Below are positions 33,476 through 43,239 of a DNA stretch of 64,000 nucleotides, in pieces; position 1 is the first letter of the stretch; the number at the start of each line of letters is the position of its first letter. Position numbers and translations under genes: made by a program. Source of the stretch: Marivita hallyeonensis (GTDB lineage Bacteria; Pseudomonadota; Alphaproteobacteria; Rhodobacterales; Rhodobacteraceae); assembly GCF_900129875.1 (NCBI RefSeq), contig NZ_FQXC01000002.1, forward strand, positions 682,001 to 746,000. The letters are read 5' to 3'. Below the pieces are notes generated by a model. It searched no databases. It saw nothing but the letters and a program-made list of their open reading frames with translations, and was not told the origin of the DNA.

Positions 33476-35028
33476 GTGCTGCTCACAGCCGGTCAGATGC
33501 TCGCAACGCAAGCCCGGCTGCAGCCGACCCGACTAGGTGCGCGCGACCTCGAACGGTCGATGACCTTTTCCGAGTGGAACAATCGCGCGTGCCGGTTGGC
33601 GAACGGGCTACTGTCACTCGGGCTGACTAAAGGCGACCGCGTGGCCGTTCTTGCCCACAATAGGGTCGAATGGGCCGAAATTTACACTGCCGTCGCCAAG
33701 ATCGGACTGGTTGCAGTGCCGATCAATTTCCGGCTGACGAGCGCCGAGGTGCAGTTCATTTGCGAAGACTGTGACGTGTCAGCTCTCATCGCTGAAGAGG
33801 CGCTCTCAGATGCGGTTGAGTCGCTGCGCGAAACGCTTGTTCAGGCCAAATTCATCCGTATCGGAGACGACGCGCCGGGGTGGCAGAGTTATGAGACACT
33901 CATCAATGCCGCCTCTGTCGATGAGCCGAGACTTGCGGTGACGCCGGACAATCCGTGGTGTCTGATGTACACCTCTGGGACGACAGGCAACCCAAAGGGC
34001 GCGATCCGTAGCCACCGTGGCATGGCGATGCTGGCGTTTATGACGGAGATCGAGCTTGGACTGTCTCGCAAGGACGATGCGCTCTTGGTTATGCCAATGT
34101 GCCACGCCAATTCGCTCAACTTCTTCACCGCTTTTCTAAACATCGGTGCCACAGTCACCGTCTTTTCACGAGCGACTTTCGATCCCGAGCTTTGCCTCAA
34201 AGCTTTCGGCGAAATGAATGTTACATTCTCTTCTCTGGTGCCCACGCACTTCACGATGATGCTGGACGTACCTGAAGAGCGACGCGGCACTGCAGATTTC
34301 GCGCGCGTGGAAAAGCTTATGATTTCGTCCGCGCCGGCTCGGATCGAAACCAAACGCGCCGTTATGGAGATGTTTCCGAATTCCGGCCTCTTTGAGCTTT
34401 ACGGTTCGACCGAGGCGGGGTGGGTTACTTTCCTTCACCCTGATGAACAGTTTGACCATCTTGGAACCGTCGGGCGGGAGGTCGTCGGCTCAGCTCCGAT
34501 TCGGATTCTCGACGAGAATGGCAACGAGGTCCCGGATGGTGAAATAGGAGAGCTTTTTTCTTCTTCGCCCTACGCCTTCGAGGGCTACTGGAACCTGCCA
34601 GAGAAAACAGCAGAGGCATTCCGCGGTTCATATCTTTCTGTCGGAGACATGGCGCTGCGAGATGCAAATGGCTTTATCCGCCTGATTGACCGTAAAAAAA
34701 TATGATCATCTCGGGCGGCGAAAACGTCTATCCAACCGAGGTGGAGGCAGTTCTTGGCCAGCATCCCGATATCAAGGACGTGGCCGTGGTCGGGCTTCCG
34801 GACGAAAAGTGGGGCGAGCGTGTTGCAGCAGCAGTGGTGCTGCGCGAAGGATCGGTCCTCACGGCGGAAACGCTCGTTGAATGGACACGCGGACATCTCG
34901 CGGGGTTCAAACGACCGCGTGAAGTTACATTCCTAGCGTCTGATGAAATGCCAAGGAATACCACGGGCAAGATACTCCACCGCGTCCTGCGCGACCTTCT
35001 TTCCCATCACACCGGAGACAGAACATGA
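33476..35028 (+). pseudogene. AMP-dependent acyl-CoA ligase, split by a frameshift at 34694-34705
   Basis: The first piece (33476-34705, 409 residues, GTG start) contains the A3 phosphate motif MYTSGTTGNPKG (about 165), YGSTEAG (about 305) and stops after LIDRKKI. The second piece (34702-35028, 108 residues) starts MIISGGENVYPTEVE and carries the catalytic Lys region PRNTTGKIL. Normally these join as DRKKDMIISGGENVYP, so one base is missing after a run of seven A (34694-34700). Otherwise the gene looks intact, and a sequencing error, recent mutation, ribosomal slippage or ATGA-coupled reading of two chains could each explain it. It would activate a carboxylic acid in this operon. Confidence 0.85.
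34694..34705 (+). other. A7 run and overlapping TGA/ATG at the ligase frame break
   Basis: Seven A (34694-34700) are followed by TATGA, so the first frame ends at TGA (34703-34705) while an ATG (34702-34704) opens the second frame one base back. Restoring one G after the sixth A would recreate the family sequence DRKKDM. The poly-A run is a slippage-prone and sequencing-error-prone context. Confidence 0.8.
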
Positions 35029-36758
35029 CCGAAGTCCAGGACCTCAACCGCGACGAAGACAACGTCGCCGCGTGGATTGCACATGTGTTGGTTGAACGTG
35101 GTGTCGACCGAATTTTCGGTCTTCAGGGTGGCCATATCCAGCCGATTTGGGATCATGCGGCAAAGCGCGGCATCCGCATTGTCGACGTTCGCGACGAGGG
35201 CGCTGCGGTTCACATGGCCCACGCCCACGCAGAGTTGACGGGCGAAATCGGGGTTGCCATGGTGACGGCCGGCCCGGGGGTTACAAACTGCGTCACCGCC
35301 ATCGCTAACGCCTCTCTTGCCAGGGTTCCGGTCTTGCTAATAGGTGGTTGCACGTCCCGCCCGCAGGCCAATATGGGTCCTTTGCAGGACATCCCGCATA
35401 TTGACATCCTGCGCCCGGTTTCCCGCTATGCCCGGACCGCACGCGTGCCCGAACAGACGGTCCGCGAACTTGACGAAGCGATATCGCGCGCATTCGGCGA
35501 TGCGGGCGAACCGGGGCCGTCATACCTTGAGATCCCGACAGATGTTCTGCGCACGCGAGTTCTTGAAACGCTGATACCGGACGATTGGGTCATGCCCAAA
35601 CCGCAGCGGCGCGTGGCACCGGATCCGTCACTGGTTGCCGAGGCTGTATCGGCGATCCGCGCGGCACGGCGTCCTCTTGTCGTATCCGGCCGTGGCGCGC
35701 GCGAAGCCGGTCCTGCTCTCGTTCGCTTTCTCGATGCCGTTGACGCCCTCTATCTCGACACACAGGAAAGCCGTGGATTGGTTCCAGCCGAACACCCGGC
35801 AGTCGTCGGTGCCGTTCGGGCCGCAGCGATGGCGCAGGCGGATTTGGTCGTCACGCTCGGGCGCAAACTTGATTACCAGTTGGGCTTCGGCTCTCCCGCC
35901 GTCTTTCCCGAAGCCCGGTTTCTGCGGATTTCTGATACCGCAGGAGAATTGGTGGACAACCGTCGCGGCACGCCGGAACTGTTTGCGTCAGTCCCTCTAG
36001 CCCTTGATGCGCTGACTGATGCGCTTGTCAACGACAAAGGAACACGGGATGCCGATTGGCTTGGCGGGTTGCGCGCGAAACACCGCGAGCGAATTGCGCA
36101 CGGCAAGGGCTCGTCCGGAACACAAACCGGCGCAGATGGGAAAGTGCACCCGATGGCCATCTTTGACGCGATCCGCGACGTTGCAGACGCGGACTATATC
36201 GCAATTGCCGATGGCGGAGATCTACTGAGCTTTGCGCGCGTTGGATTGGAGGCCAGTACTTATCTGGATGCGGGCGCGTTTGGCTGCCTCGGTGTCGGGG
36301 TGCCCTTCGGCGTGGCCGCTGCGCTCGCTTTTCCGGGGCGGCAGGTAATTTCCGTCAACGGAGACGGTGCTTACGGCATCAATGCGATGGAAATTGACAC
36401 AGCGGTGCGGCACGACGCGAAGGTTGTTTTTGTTGTCTCGAACAACGCCGCCTGGAACATTGAACGCTATGATCAGGAAGTAAACTACAGCGGCCGCGTG
36501 GTCGGGACGACACTGCGGCATTCCGACTATGCCGCTATGGCGCGGGCGCTTGGCGCGCACGGTGAACGTGTGGAGGATCCGGCCGATCTCGTAGAAGCAA
36601 TTCGCCGCGGCCTGGAAAACGCACCGGCCGTGATCGACGTCATCACCTCTCAAAGCGCTGTATCCTCAGATGCGAAGAAAGGGCTCGGCTTTGTTCCCGA
36701 TTACCAGCCGCTGACGGCATGGGATGATGCAGAGAAGAAACGAAGGGGCCTTCAATAG
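35025..36758 (+). CDS. Thiamine diphosphate-dependent enzyme, acetolactate synthase/2-hydroxyacyl-CoA lyase family
   Basis: This 577-residue three-domain ThDP enzyme has the N-terminal catalytic Glu in [15 protein letters not shown] (about 50-64), a middle Rossmann-like domain (about 195-325) and the C-terminal ThDP motif GDGAYG with NN near 448-476. The family includes acetolactate synthase, oxalyl-CoA decarboxylase, 2-hydroxyacyl-CoA lyase and benzaldehyde lyase, which make or break C-C bonds next to a carbonyl. It is the last gene of the LysR-linked operon and overlaps the ligase C-terminal piece by 4 bp. A lyase acting on a 2-hydroxyacyl-CoA formed by the ligase is plausible. Confidence 0.85.
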   Translation: MTEVQDLNRDEDNVAAWIAHVLVERGVDRIFGLQGGHIQPIWDHAAKRGIRIVDVRDEGAAVHMAHAHAELTGEIGVAMVTAGPGVTNCVTAIANASLARVPVLLIGGCTSRPQANMGPLQDIPHIDILRPVSRYARTARVPEQTVRELDEAISRAFGDAGEPGPSYLEIPTDVLRTRVLETLIPDDWVMPKPQRRVAPDPSLVAEAVSAIRAARRPLVVSGRGAREAGPALVRFLDAVDALYLDTQESRGLVPAEHPAVVGAVRAAAMAQADLVVTLGRKLDYQLGFGSPAVFPEARFLRISDTAGELVDNRRGTPELFASVPLALDALTDALVNDKGTRDADWLGGLRAKHRERIAHGKGSSGTQTGADGKVHPMAIFDAIRDVADADYIAIADGGDLLSFARVGLEASTYLDAGAFGCLGVGVPFGVAAALAFPGRQVISVNGDGAYGINAMEIDTAVRHDAKVVFVVSNNAAWNIERYDQEVNYSGRVVGTTLRHSDYAAMARALGAHGERVEDPADLVEAIRRGLENAPAVIDVITSQSAVSSDAKKGLGFVPDYQPLTAWDDAEKKRRGLQ

Positions 36759-37396
36759 TGTATTTGGTCAAAGGCTGACTCTCGAAAATCAGTGATCAAC
36801 GCCGTCGCGCCAAGTTGGCATCGATTTTTTAATGGAAGGTGGAGCGCTTTGGGCACTGCAGTAAGGTTCGACCGCATTTCATGAATTGCCGCTCTCACAT
36901 CCGCGAGCGGCAGCCTAAGACACCGCTCCGACATCCTTTCTTCAGCAATGCTGTCGTCGGATGCGTTCGAATATTTCGCTTCTGGGTTGCGCTGGGGCGG
37001 CAAGACCTTAGCATGAGTCTCGACCGAGCGGCACTGCAAATAGGGCTGCAAGATCGGACACATAAGCCCACCAATCGCGGGCGCTGGTTTTCAAATCGCT
37101 CGGAATGCGGCGAGCCGTGGAACTAACTGACGTGATCACGGATGTCCTACACATTGATGGAATTCGGTCAATCTATGCTGGATGCAAACTTCGCCAGGAC
37201 TTTCACAACTGCGCGCATGAAAAGCGGATTGGTCACGGTGATCTGCGCGAAGTAGAGGCCGATCTGAACGACAAATTTGGGATATTGGGGCCAACCATTA
37301 AAGGTTGGACGCGTTTCAACTCCGGAGAGAGTACCGAAATGTCAGGCAGCGGGTGTTCAGAGCAGTGCAGAGCGCTGCGGCGAGAGTGATCTGGCG
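36759..37396. other. Gap between two convergent operons; no recognisable gene
   Basis: About 640 bp between the ThDP enzyme and the GntR gene, which converge here. Small open frames on both strands have no domain, good start site or typical codon use. The sequence is less GC-rich than its surroundings and may be decayed DNA. I found no strong terminator hairpin for either operon. Confidence 0.5.
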
Positions 37397-38068
37397 TTAC
37401 TGATCCAAGACTTCCCGGACCAGCGCGAGCGTTTTGGAGTAGTGTGCTTTGAGCAAGTCGACCGCCCGGTCGGCATCCTTGGCCAGCACGGCGTCCATGA
37501 TCGCCTTATGCTCTTCGTTTCTGAGCCGTCCGGCCTCCGAGCTTTCCGACACGGCGAGGTAGCGCGCCCGCGTTGCCTGGAACATCAGGTGGTCGCAAAA
37601 GGACAAGAGCCACGACGACCCGCAATTTGCGATCAGAGCGAGATGAAAGGCGCGGTGGCGCTCTTCCCATTTCGGGTTCGAGCTGCCATCGGGCAGCGAG
37701 AATTCGGTGCGTTCGAGGCGGTGAAACGTGGTGACGAGATCAAGCTCGTAATCCTCGGTCATGTTCGCGATGCTTTCGCGGACGGCGATCTCTTCGAGCC
37801 AGCAACGGGTTTTCACCAATTCTTCCAGCCCCGCTGCATCGATCACCGGGATCGAAAAGCCTTTCTGCTCTCGCTGATCGACGATGCGCTCCGCTGCGAG
37901 ACGCGACAGCGCTTCCCGCACCGGGTTGATCGAACTCTCATAGCGTTCTGCCAAATCTTTGATATTCAACCGGATGCCCGCCGGGAACCCGCCGCGCAGG
38001 ATATCCGCTTTGATATCCTGATAGATCGTGGTTGCGGCGGTTGTTTTTTCTGTGGTTGCCGGTGGCAT
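37397..38068 (-). CDS. GntR-family regulator, FCD (FadR) subfamily
   Basis: This 223-residue regulator has an N-terminal winged helix (TIYQDIKADILRGGFPAG...YESSINPVREALSRLAAE, about 15-70) and a C-terminal all-helical FCD ligand domain, which often binds a small organic acid through metal-coordinating Asp and His residues (visible His in HRAFHLALI and NEEHKAIMDAV). The ATG at 38068 follows GAAGGA. It is the last gene of the nine-gene minus-strand operon, 10 bp after the molybdenum hydroxylase, and likely represses that operon at the palindrome near 45790. Confidence 0.92.
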   Translation of the reverse strand: MPPATTEKTTAATTIYQDIKADILRGGFPAGIRLNIKDLAERYESSINPVREALSRLAAERIVDQREQKGFSIPVIDAAGLEELVKTRCWLEEIAVRESIANMTEDYELDLVTTFHRLERTEFSLPDGSSNPKWEERHRAFHLALIANCGSSWLLSFCDHLMFQATRARYLAVSESSEAGRLRNEEHKAIMDAVLAKDADRAVDLLKAHYSKTLALVREVLDQ

Positions 38069-38078
38069 AGGTGATCCT

Positions 38079-40160
38079 TCAGACAAAGGCTTGTGCGATC
38101 TTGTCAGGCGTCAGGGGCATGTCAACGATCCTGACACCCAGCGCTTGCTTGATCGCGTTGCCAAGCGCCGCAGCAGTGGGTCCGGTGGCACATTCCCCGA
38201 CGCCCAGCGGTGGTGCATCCTGCGCGTCCATGAGATCGACCTCAAGCGACGGGATTTCGTCGAAGCCCAACACCGGATAGGCCTCCCAATCGGGCGCGTC
38301 AAAGCCGGACTCGGTCCAGCGCAACTCTTCATGGAGCGTCCAACTGATCGACTGCAGGATACCACCCTCGATCTGGTTGCGGACGCCGTCCGGGTTGATC
38401 ACCTGCCCTGCGTCAACCGCCGCCCAGGCACTGGTCACGGTCACGCGTTCATCCAGCGCCAGATCGCAGATCACAGCGCAGTACGCAGCGCTGTTCTTGT
38501 ACCGTGCGAACCCCAGACCACGTCCGGTGGTCCCGTCGGAGGGCGCAGGCGGCCAGCCAGCCATGTCCGCCACCCGCTTGAGGACAGCGATGGCGCGCGG
38601 GTCGGTCAGATGGTCAAGCCGATACGCCAGCGGATCGGCCCCCGTACGCTCTGCAAGCTCGTCCATCATGCTTTCAATGGCGAAGACATTCAGGTGCGCC
38701 CCAAGAGCGCGCAGTGCCGATGTTCTGAAGGATCGCTCCTTGATCAGCGCGTAGTCCACCTGCGCCGGCACGTCGTAGATCGGCGGCGCATTGCGGCACC
38801 CTGCCCCGCCGAACGGCACCTGCCCCGGATCGGCCGTTTGCGACGGCTCTTGCGGGGATGCGACCGCCCATGCGCTGGCCAGGTTGACCCCATCGCCCCA
38901 GCCGGGTCGGGTCAGGTGTGTAAAGCCGTTGATCTTGTGTGACCAGCGATCAATGCGGCCGTTTGTATCGGTTCCCGCCGTCAGCGTGACCTGCATGGCG
39001 GGACCCGCTGGCGCGGCCTGGATTTCCTGCGCCCGGGTCCAGACAAGCCGCACTGGACGTTGCACGGCGCGGGCGATCAATGCGGCTTCGAGCGCCACAT
39101 CATCAGCGCCGTTGTGACCATAACACCCCGCTCCGGGCGCGTGGATGACTCGCACGGCGTGGGCTGAAAGATCCAATGTGCGCGCGATCGCAACGCCTAA
39201 GGGAAAGACGCCCTGTGACTGAGACCAGACCGTCAGGCGTTCGTCCTTGAACTCTGCAAGCGCGCAGACAAGGCCAACCGAAGCATGTGCCAGAAATGGT
39301 CGGGTCAAGCGCAGCACCACGTCCCCGCCGTCTGATCCGCCCTCGGTCAACACCGGCTCGGGGCTGGCGTCGTAGCGATCCAAGAGGTCCGCGACCGGAC
39401 TGAACAGCGGCAGCTTCGGCCCCTGCCACGATACAAGGTCTTCGGCTTTTTCTGCAGCGCGTATCGCCCATTCCTCGCGTTCAGACGTGATCGCCAGAAA
39501 GCTGCCGTCGCGGACGACGTCGCGCACACCGGGCAGGGCGCGCAAGAAGGCCTCGTCGCAATTCTCAAGGGTGCAGCCCGGTCGCGGCGGCAGAATGACC
39601 CTCGCGTGCAGCATCCCATCAAGCGCGATATCGTGGATGAAACCCGCGCCGTTGAGTTTGGCCGGCAGGTCGTCGCGGGGAACGGGCTGTCCAACAGCAC
39701 GGTGATGCACGGGTGGAAGCGGTGCGATGCTGGTATCGACAGGCACGGTCAAATCAACGTCCGCGACAAGATCGCCATAGCTGACGCCACCCACCCCGTC
39801 CGTTTCGAAGACACCGTTGCGGATCACCACCGCATCCGGTGAAGTGTTCAACCGTCGTGCCGCCGCAACCCTGAACCGCTCGCGCACATCAGCGGCAATG
39901 GTGCGGACTGCGCCGCCTCCTATTTCGACCGAGATCGAGGCAGAGGTCCAAAGCTCGTCAGGTGTCAGATGCGTGTCGCCGGCGACCAGATCGACACAAT
40001 CGACTGGTACACACAGCTCATCGGCGGCGATCTGCTTGAGCGCGATACCGATACCTTGACCGATCTCGACCTTGCCGGTCCGCAATTCCACGCGCGCCCC
40101 GGAGAAGGACAGCCACTTGGCCGGAACGGGATTTGAGGTGAGGCTTGGGTTGGGTTTCAT
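38079..40160 (-). CDS. Molybdopterin-binding subunit of a xanthine-dehydrogenase-family hydroxylase
   Basis: This 693-residue protein of the isoquinoline oxidoreductase/CoxL type has RTGKVEIGQGIGIALKQIA near the N-terminus, the QGVFPLG segment, the AGCYGHNGADDVALEA molybdopterin motif near 350, and the catalytic Glu in GVGECATGP near the C-terminus. Such enzymes hydroxylate aromatic N-heterocycles, aldehydes or purines with water. The ATG at 40160 overlaps the stop of the iron-sulfur subunit (ATGA). At 693 residues it is slightly short. No FAD (CoxM) subunit gene is present, as in IorAB or NicAB-type enzymes that pass electrons to a cytochrome. Confidence 0.9.
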   Translation of the reverse strand: MKPNPSLTSNPVPAKWLSFSGARVELRTGKVEIGQGIGIALKQIAADELCVPVDCVDLVAGDTHLTPDELWTSASISVEIGGGAVRTIAADVRERFRVAAARRLNTSPDAVVIRNGVFETDGVGGVSYGDLVADVDLTVPVDTSIAPLPPVHHRAVGQPVPRDDLPAKLNGAGFIHDIALDGMLHARVILPPRPGCTLENCDEAFLRALPGVRDVVRDGSFLAITSEREEWAIRAAEKAEDLVSWQGPKLPLFSPVADLLDRYDASPEPVLTEGGSDGGDVVLRLTRPFLAHASVGLVCALAEFKDERLTVWSQSQGVFPLGVAIARTLDLSAHAVRVIHAPGAGCYGHNGADDVALEAALIARAVQRPVRLVWTRAQEIQAAPAGPAMQVTLTAGTDTNGRIDRWSHKINGFTHLTRPGWGDGVNLASAWAVASPQEPSQTADPGQVPFGGAGCRNAPPIYDVPAQVDYALIKERSFRTSALRALGAHLNVFAIESMMDELAERTGADPLAYRLDHLTDPRAIAVLKRVADMAGWPPAPSDGTTGRGLGFARYKNSAAYCAVICDLALDERVTVTSAWAAVDAGQVINPDGVRNQIEGGILQSISWTLHEELRWTESGFDAPDWEAYPVLGFDEIPSLEVDLMDAQDAPPLGVGECATGPTAAALGNAIKQALGVRIVDMPLTPDKIAQAFV

Positions 40161-40609
40161 ACCGCCTGCCTTGCCGCCTCTATGGCGTCGAGGATGCGCC
40201 GGTGAGTGCCACAGCGGCATATATGACGTTCGGCCAGATGAGCGACGACCTCATCCGCCGACGCGGGCGGGTCGCGCTGCAGCAACGCGCGGGCCGACAT
40301 CAGAATGCCGGGGATACAGTAGCCGCATTGCGCCGCCTGTGCGTCGAGGAAGGCATCAAAAACCGCATCACGGCCCGCCCCTTCGACCGTCTCGACCGAA
40401 ACGCCGTTCATGCTCCACATCGGCGCCGTGCAGGCGTTCACCGGATTGCCGTCCACGATTACTGTGCAGGCGCCGCAATGGCCGCTGCCGCACCCCAGTT
40501 TTGCGCCCTTGAGCCCCAGATCGTTCCGAAGCACGAAAAGCAGGGGCGTCGCCTCATCGACATCAACCGCAACGGGCTTTCCGTTTACCTGAAACCGATG
40601 CTCCGGCAT
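40157..40609 (-). CDS. (2Fe-2S)-binding subunit of the molybdenum hydroxylase
   Basis: This 150-residue protein holds two [2Fe-2S] clusters: the plant-type ligands Cys40, Cys45, Cys48 and Cys60, and the helical-domain ligands Cys95, Cys98, Cys131 and Cys133 (CGYC and CRC). It passes electrons from the molybdenum site. The ATG at 40609 overlaps the upstream aldolase stop by one base (TGATG); a longer frame to 40669 is rejected. All eight ligands are present. Confidence 0.93.
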   Translation of the reverse strand: MPEHRFQVNGKPVAVDVDEATPLLFVLRNDLGLKGAKLGCGSGHCGACTVIVDGNPVNACTAPMWSMNGVSVETVEGAGRDAVFDAFLDAQAAQCGYCIPGILMSARALLQRDPPASADEVVAHLAERHICRCGTHRRILDAIEAARQAV

Positions 40610-41349
40610 CAGTCGTCCACGCCCGCCAGAAGGCCCTGTCGTTCGGCCACGCGCATATACCAGTTCCACGTGCCGTCGGCGAACATGTCGGAGGCGAGGA
40701 ACTTCTTGCAGTCGTCGATCTCTTCCTGCGGCATCAGGTGCAGATCACCCGCCGCCATCGCCATCAGTTGCACCTCCATCGCGCGGTCGAGCTCGGCTGC
40801 GGCCACGACTGCGTCACGCACATTGCGCCCTGTCACAAGAACTCCGTGGTGCTTGAGGATCAGCGCCTTGCCGTGACCCATTGCTTCGACCATTGACCCT
40901 CCCTGATTGTGAATCTCCGGGGCGTCGAAATCCTCTACGATCCCGATCTCTCCGTGCCAGCGGCCCGAATTCCGGTCGTAGGGCTGCAGGTTTGCGCCAA
41001 TCGCCCCCATCGCGATGGACGCCTTCGAATGGTGGTGCAGAATGCAGGTCACATCCGGCCGTGCCCGGTAGACATCGCCGTGGCAGGCGATCGACGGGTT
41101 GATTGGGCTTTTGCCATCCACCGGTTTGGCGTCAAAGGTGCATTCGCGCAGATCGCTCAGGCGCACCTCTTCGACCGATTGACCGATCTGGTAGGTCCAG
41201 TAGGTGTCGGCGCCGGGCATCCGCGCGGTCAGATGCGCCAAGAGCCCAAGGCCCAGATTGTTCAACGCCATCGCGCGAAAGCCCAGAACCAGTTCACGCT
41301 TCAGCGCTTCGACGTCCTCGTAGTAGGTTATGGTCGATCCATCCGGCAT
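40609..41349 (-). CDS. Class II aldolase/adducin family protein
   Basis: This 246-residue protein has the metal-binding pattern of class II aldolases: two His in the ILHHHSKASIAM segment (about 103-105) and a further His in LKHHGVLVTGR (about 168). The phosphate-binding SGN motif of sugar-phosphate aldolases is replaced by AHLTARMP, so the substrate is probably not a sugar phosphate but a carboxylated or aromatic-derived compound, where family members act as aldolases or decarboxylases. It lies between TRAP and hydroxylase genes in the same operon. Confidence 0.87.
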   Translation of the reverse strand: MPDGSTITYYEDVEALKRELVLGFRAMALNNLGLGLLAHLTARMPGADTYWTYQIGQSVEEVRLSDLRECTFDAKPVDGKSPINPSIACHGDVYRARPDVTCILHHHSKASIAMGAIGANLQPYDRNSGRWHGEIGIVEDFDAPEIHNQGGSMVEAMGHGKALILKHHGVLVTGRNVRDAVVAAAELDRAMEVQLMAMAAGDLHLMPQEEIDDCKKFLASDMFADGTWNWYMRVAERQGLLAGVDD

Positions 41350-41358
41350 GAATACCTC

Positions 41359-42678
41359 CTATCTGATGAGCCCCAGCGACAGCCAGGGAAAGGCGATGAT
41401 CGCGATCAGGCAGATCGCCATGATGAGTGCAAAGGGGGCCGCGCCGAGAAAGATGTCTTTCAGGCCGATCCGGTCGTCCTGCAAGTTGGCCTTCACCACG
41501 AAGGCCGAAATACCCAAGGGCGGCGTCAAAAGCCCGATCTCGACCGCGATGATGGTGACGATGCCGAACCAGACCAGATCGGCCCCCAGCGCCAGCAGCG
41601 GCGGGGCAAAGAGCGGCACCATGATCAGCATGATCGACGTGGAGTCGAGGATCGAGCCCAGCACGAGAACGATCAACACATAGGCGATGATGATGCCGTA
41701 GAACCCAAACTCCGCCGCCGTCAGCCAGTCACCCATCGCATTCGGGAAACCGGAGAGCGCGAGCATCCGCGAATACATGGTGGCAGCGACGAAAAGGATG
41801 CAAATCGAGGCCGTGACGTGGCCGGTTTCCACAAGGATGCGCCAGAAAGACTTCAGGTCGAGCGTGCGACGGAGCAGCGCAACGAGCAGCGCTCCAAGGG
41901 CGCCTACGGCCCCGGCCTCGGTCGGCGTGAAGACACCGCCGTAAATCCCGCCGAACACCGCGCCGATCAGCACGACAACCGGCGCCATCTTGCGCGCGAT
42001 ATCGAGCCAGGACAGCCGAGGCGCCTCGGCCGCGGCCCCTTCTTTCGGATTGCCCAAAAAGCCTGGCGTGACACGCGCCATCACGAGGATACCCACGGCA
42101 TAACACACGGCCAGCAAGAGGCCCGGGATGACACCCGCAATGAACAGATCGCCGATAGAGACCTCGACAAGGATTCCGTAGATGATGAGCAGAAGCGACG
42201 GCGGGATCAGCATTCCAAGCACGGAAGACCCCGCAACCACGCCTACCGCAAAGCGCGGATTGTAGCCTCTGTCGATCATTTGCGGAACGGCGACTTTGGT
42301 GAAGACCGCCGCCGACGCGATGGAGACACCGGTGATTGCGGCAAAGATGGCGTTGGCCCCGACTGTTGCAACGCCCAATCCGCCGCGGATCTTGCGGAAC
42401 GCCTGTTCGCCCACGTCGAAGGCATCGCGTCCAATGCCTGCGCGTTCGACGAAGAGGCCCATGAGAACGAAAAGCGGGATCACGCCGAACACGTAGGACG
42501 AGATGGAGTCCTTCGCCGCCAACCCGATCAGCTTGGCCGAGATATCCGCGTTTCCCTTCATCACCCAGACGCCAAGAAACGACGTCGCTGCCAGAGCGAC
42601 TGCCACATGCAGCCCCATCCAGATGAAGCCGATCATCACGAAGACCGAACCGAGGCCAACCGCCAGTTCAAAGCTCAT
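41359..42678 (-). CDS. TRAP transporter large permease, DctM type
   Basis: This 439-residue multi-helix membrane protein has DctM motifs including FVLMGLFVERAGIG near 70 and VVAGSSVLGMLIPPSLLLIIYG near 150, and TEAGAVGALGALLVALL in the second half. It uses an ion gradient to import an organic acid delivered by the binding protein at 43240. It overlaps the small permease stop (ATGA). A long antisense open frame crosses it but shows no protein features. Confidence 0.93.
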   Translation of the reverse strand: MSFELAVGLGSVFVMIGFIWMGLHVAVALAATSFLGVWVMKGNADISAKLIGLAAKDSISSYVFGVIPLFVLMGLFVERAGIGRDAFDVGEQAFRKIRGGLGVATVGANAIFAAITGVSIASAAVFTKVAVPQMIDRGYNPRFAVGVVAGSSVLGMLIPPSLLLIIYGILVEVSIGDLFIAGVIPGLLLAVCYAVGILVMARVTPGFLGNPKEGAAAEAPRLSWLDIARKMAPVVVLIGAVFGGIYGGVFTPTEAGAVGALGALLVALLRRTLDLKSFWRILVETGHVTASICILFVAATMYSRMLALSGFPNAMGDWLTAAEFGFYGIIIAYVLIVLVLGSILDSTSIMLIMVPLFAPPLLALGADLVWFGIVTIIAVEIGLLTPPLGISAFVVKANLQDDRIGLKDIFLGAAPFALIMAICLIAIIAFPWLSLGLIR

Positions 42679-43208
42679 GGCGCCGGCCTCCCGTCACGGG
42701 CCGCGTGCAGCAAATACTCAAGCGCGACGAGCGAAGCCCCGACAATGACAAGAAGGTTGATGGGCCAGACCGGAAACGTGATGTCGCCAATCGCGCCGAC
42801 GAACGTCCCCTGCCGCCAAGCCTTTTCGAAGATCGGCACCGTTGCCCAAGCGATGCAAAAGAAAAGCGCCGCCCCAATGCCATTAAACAGAACCGATGTC
42901 AGCCGTCCAAAACGCGGGAAACGGCGCGCAATCAGAACAGCGAGCGCATCGGATTTGATGAAGCGGTCCGCACGCAGCGCATTTGCCAGCTGGAGGAAGA
43001 CAATCCCGGTGATGGACAGCGCAACGAATTCCGGCACCGCAGGCAGCGGCGCCGAAATCGTCCATCGCAGTAAGACGTCAAGATTGATCAGCACCATCAG
43101 GCCAAGTGTCCAGATCGCACCAAGCGAGGCCAACAGCGCCGACACGAGACCGATGGCCCGGTCAACGCCCGTCAAGGGCGTCCAACGATCAGCGGTTGTG
43201 TGGTTCAT
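42675..43208 (-). CDS. TRAP transporter small permease, DctQ type
   Basis: This 177-residue protein is predicted to have four helices (visible segments LVSALLASLGAIWTLGLMVLI, VALSITGIVFLQLANALR, NGIGAALFFCIAWATV and INLLVIVGASLVALEYLL), the DctQ arrangement. The ATG at 43208 (MNHTTADRW) is chosen since the longer frame would overlap the binding-protein gene and adds non-family residues. It forms the membrane complex with DctM. Confidence 0.9.
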   Translation of the reverse strand: MNHTTADRWTPLTGVDRAIGLVSALLASLGAIWTLGLMVLINLDVLLRWTISAPLPAVPEFVALSITGIVFLQLANALRADRFIKSDALAVLIARRFPRFGRLTSVLFNGIGAALFFCIAWATVPIFEKAWRQGTFVGAIGDITFPVWPINLLVIVGASLVALEYLLHAARDGRPAP

Positions 43209-43239
43209 CGGCTCGCCTCGCGCTGCGGTGTGGAAGGGA

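Noticed and set aside
34702-35028. The C-terminal ligase piece as an independent gene
   Set aside because: It is only the C-terminal domain of an AMP-dependent ligase and continues the upstream frame after one missing base, so it is described as part of the broken gene.
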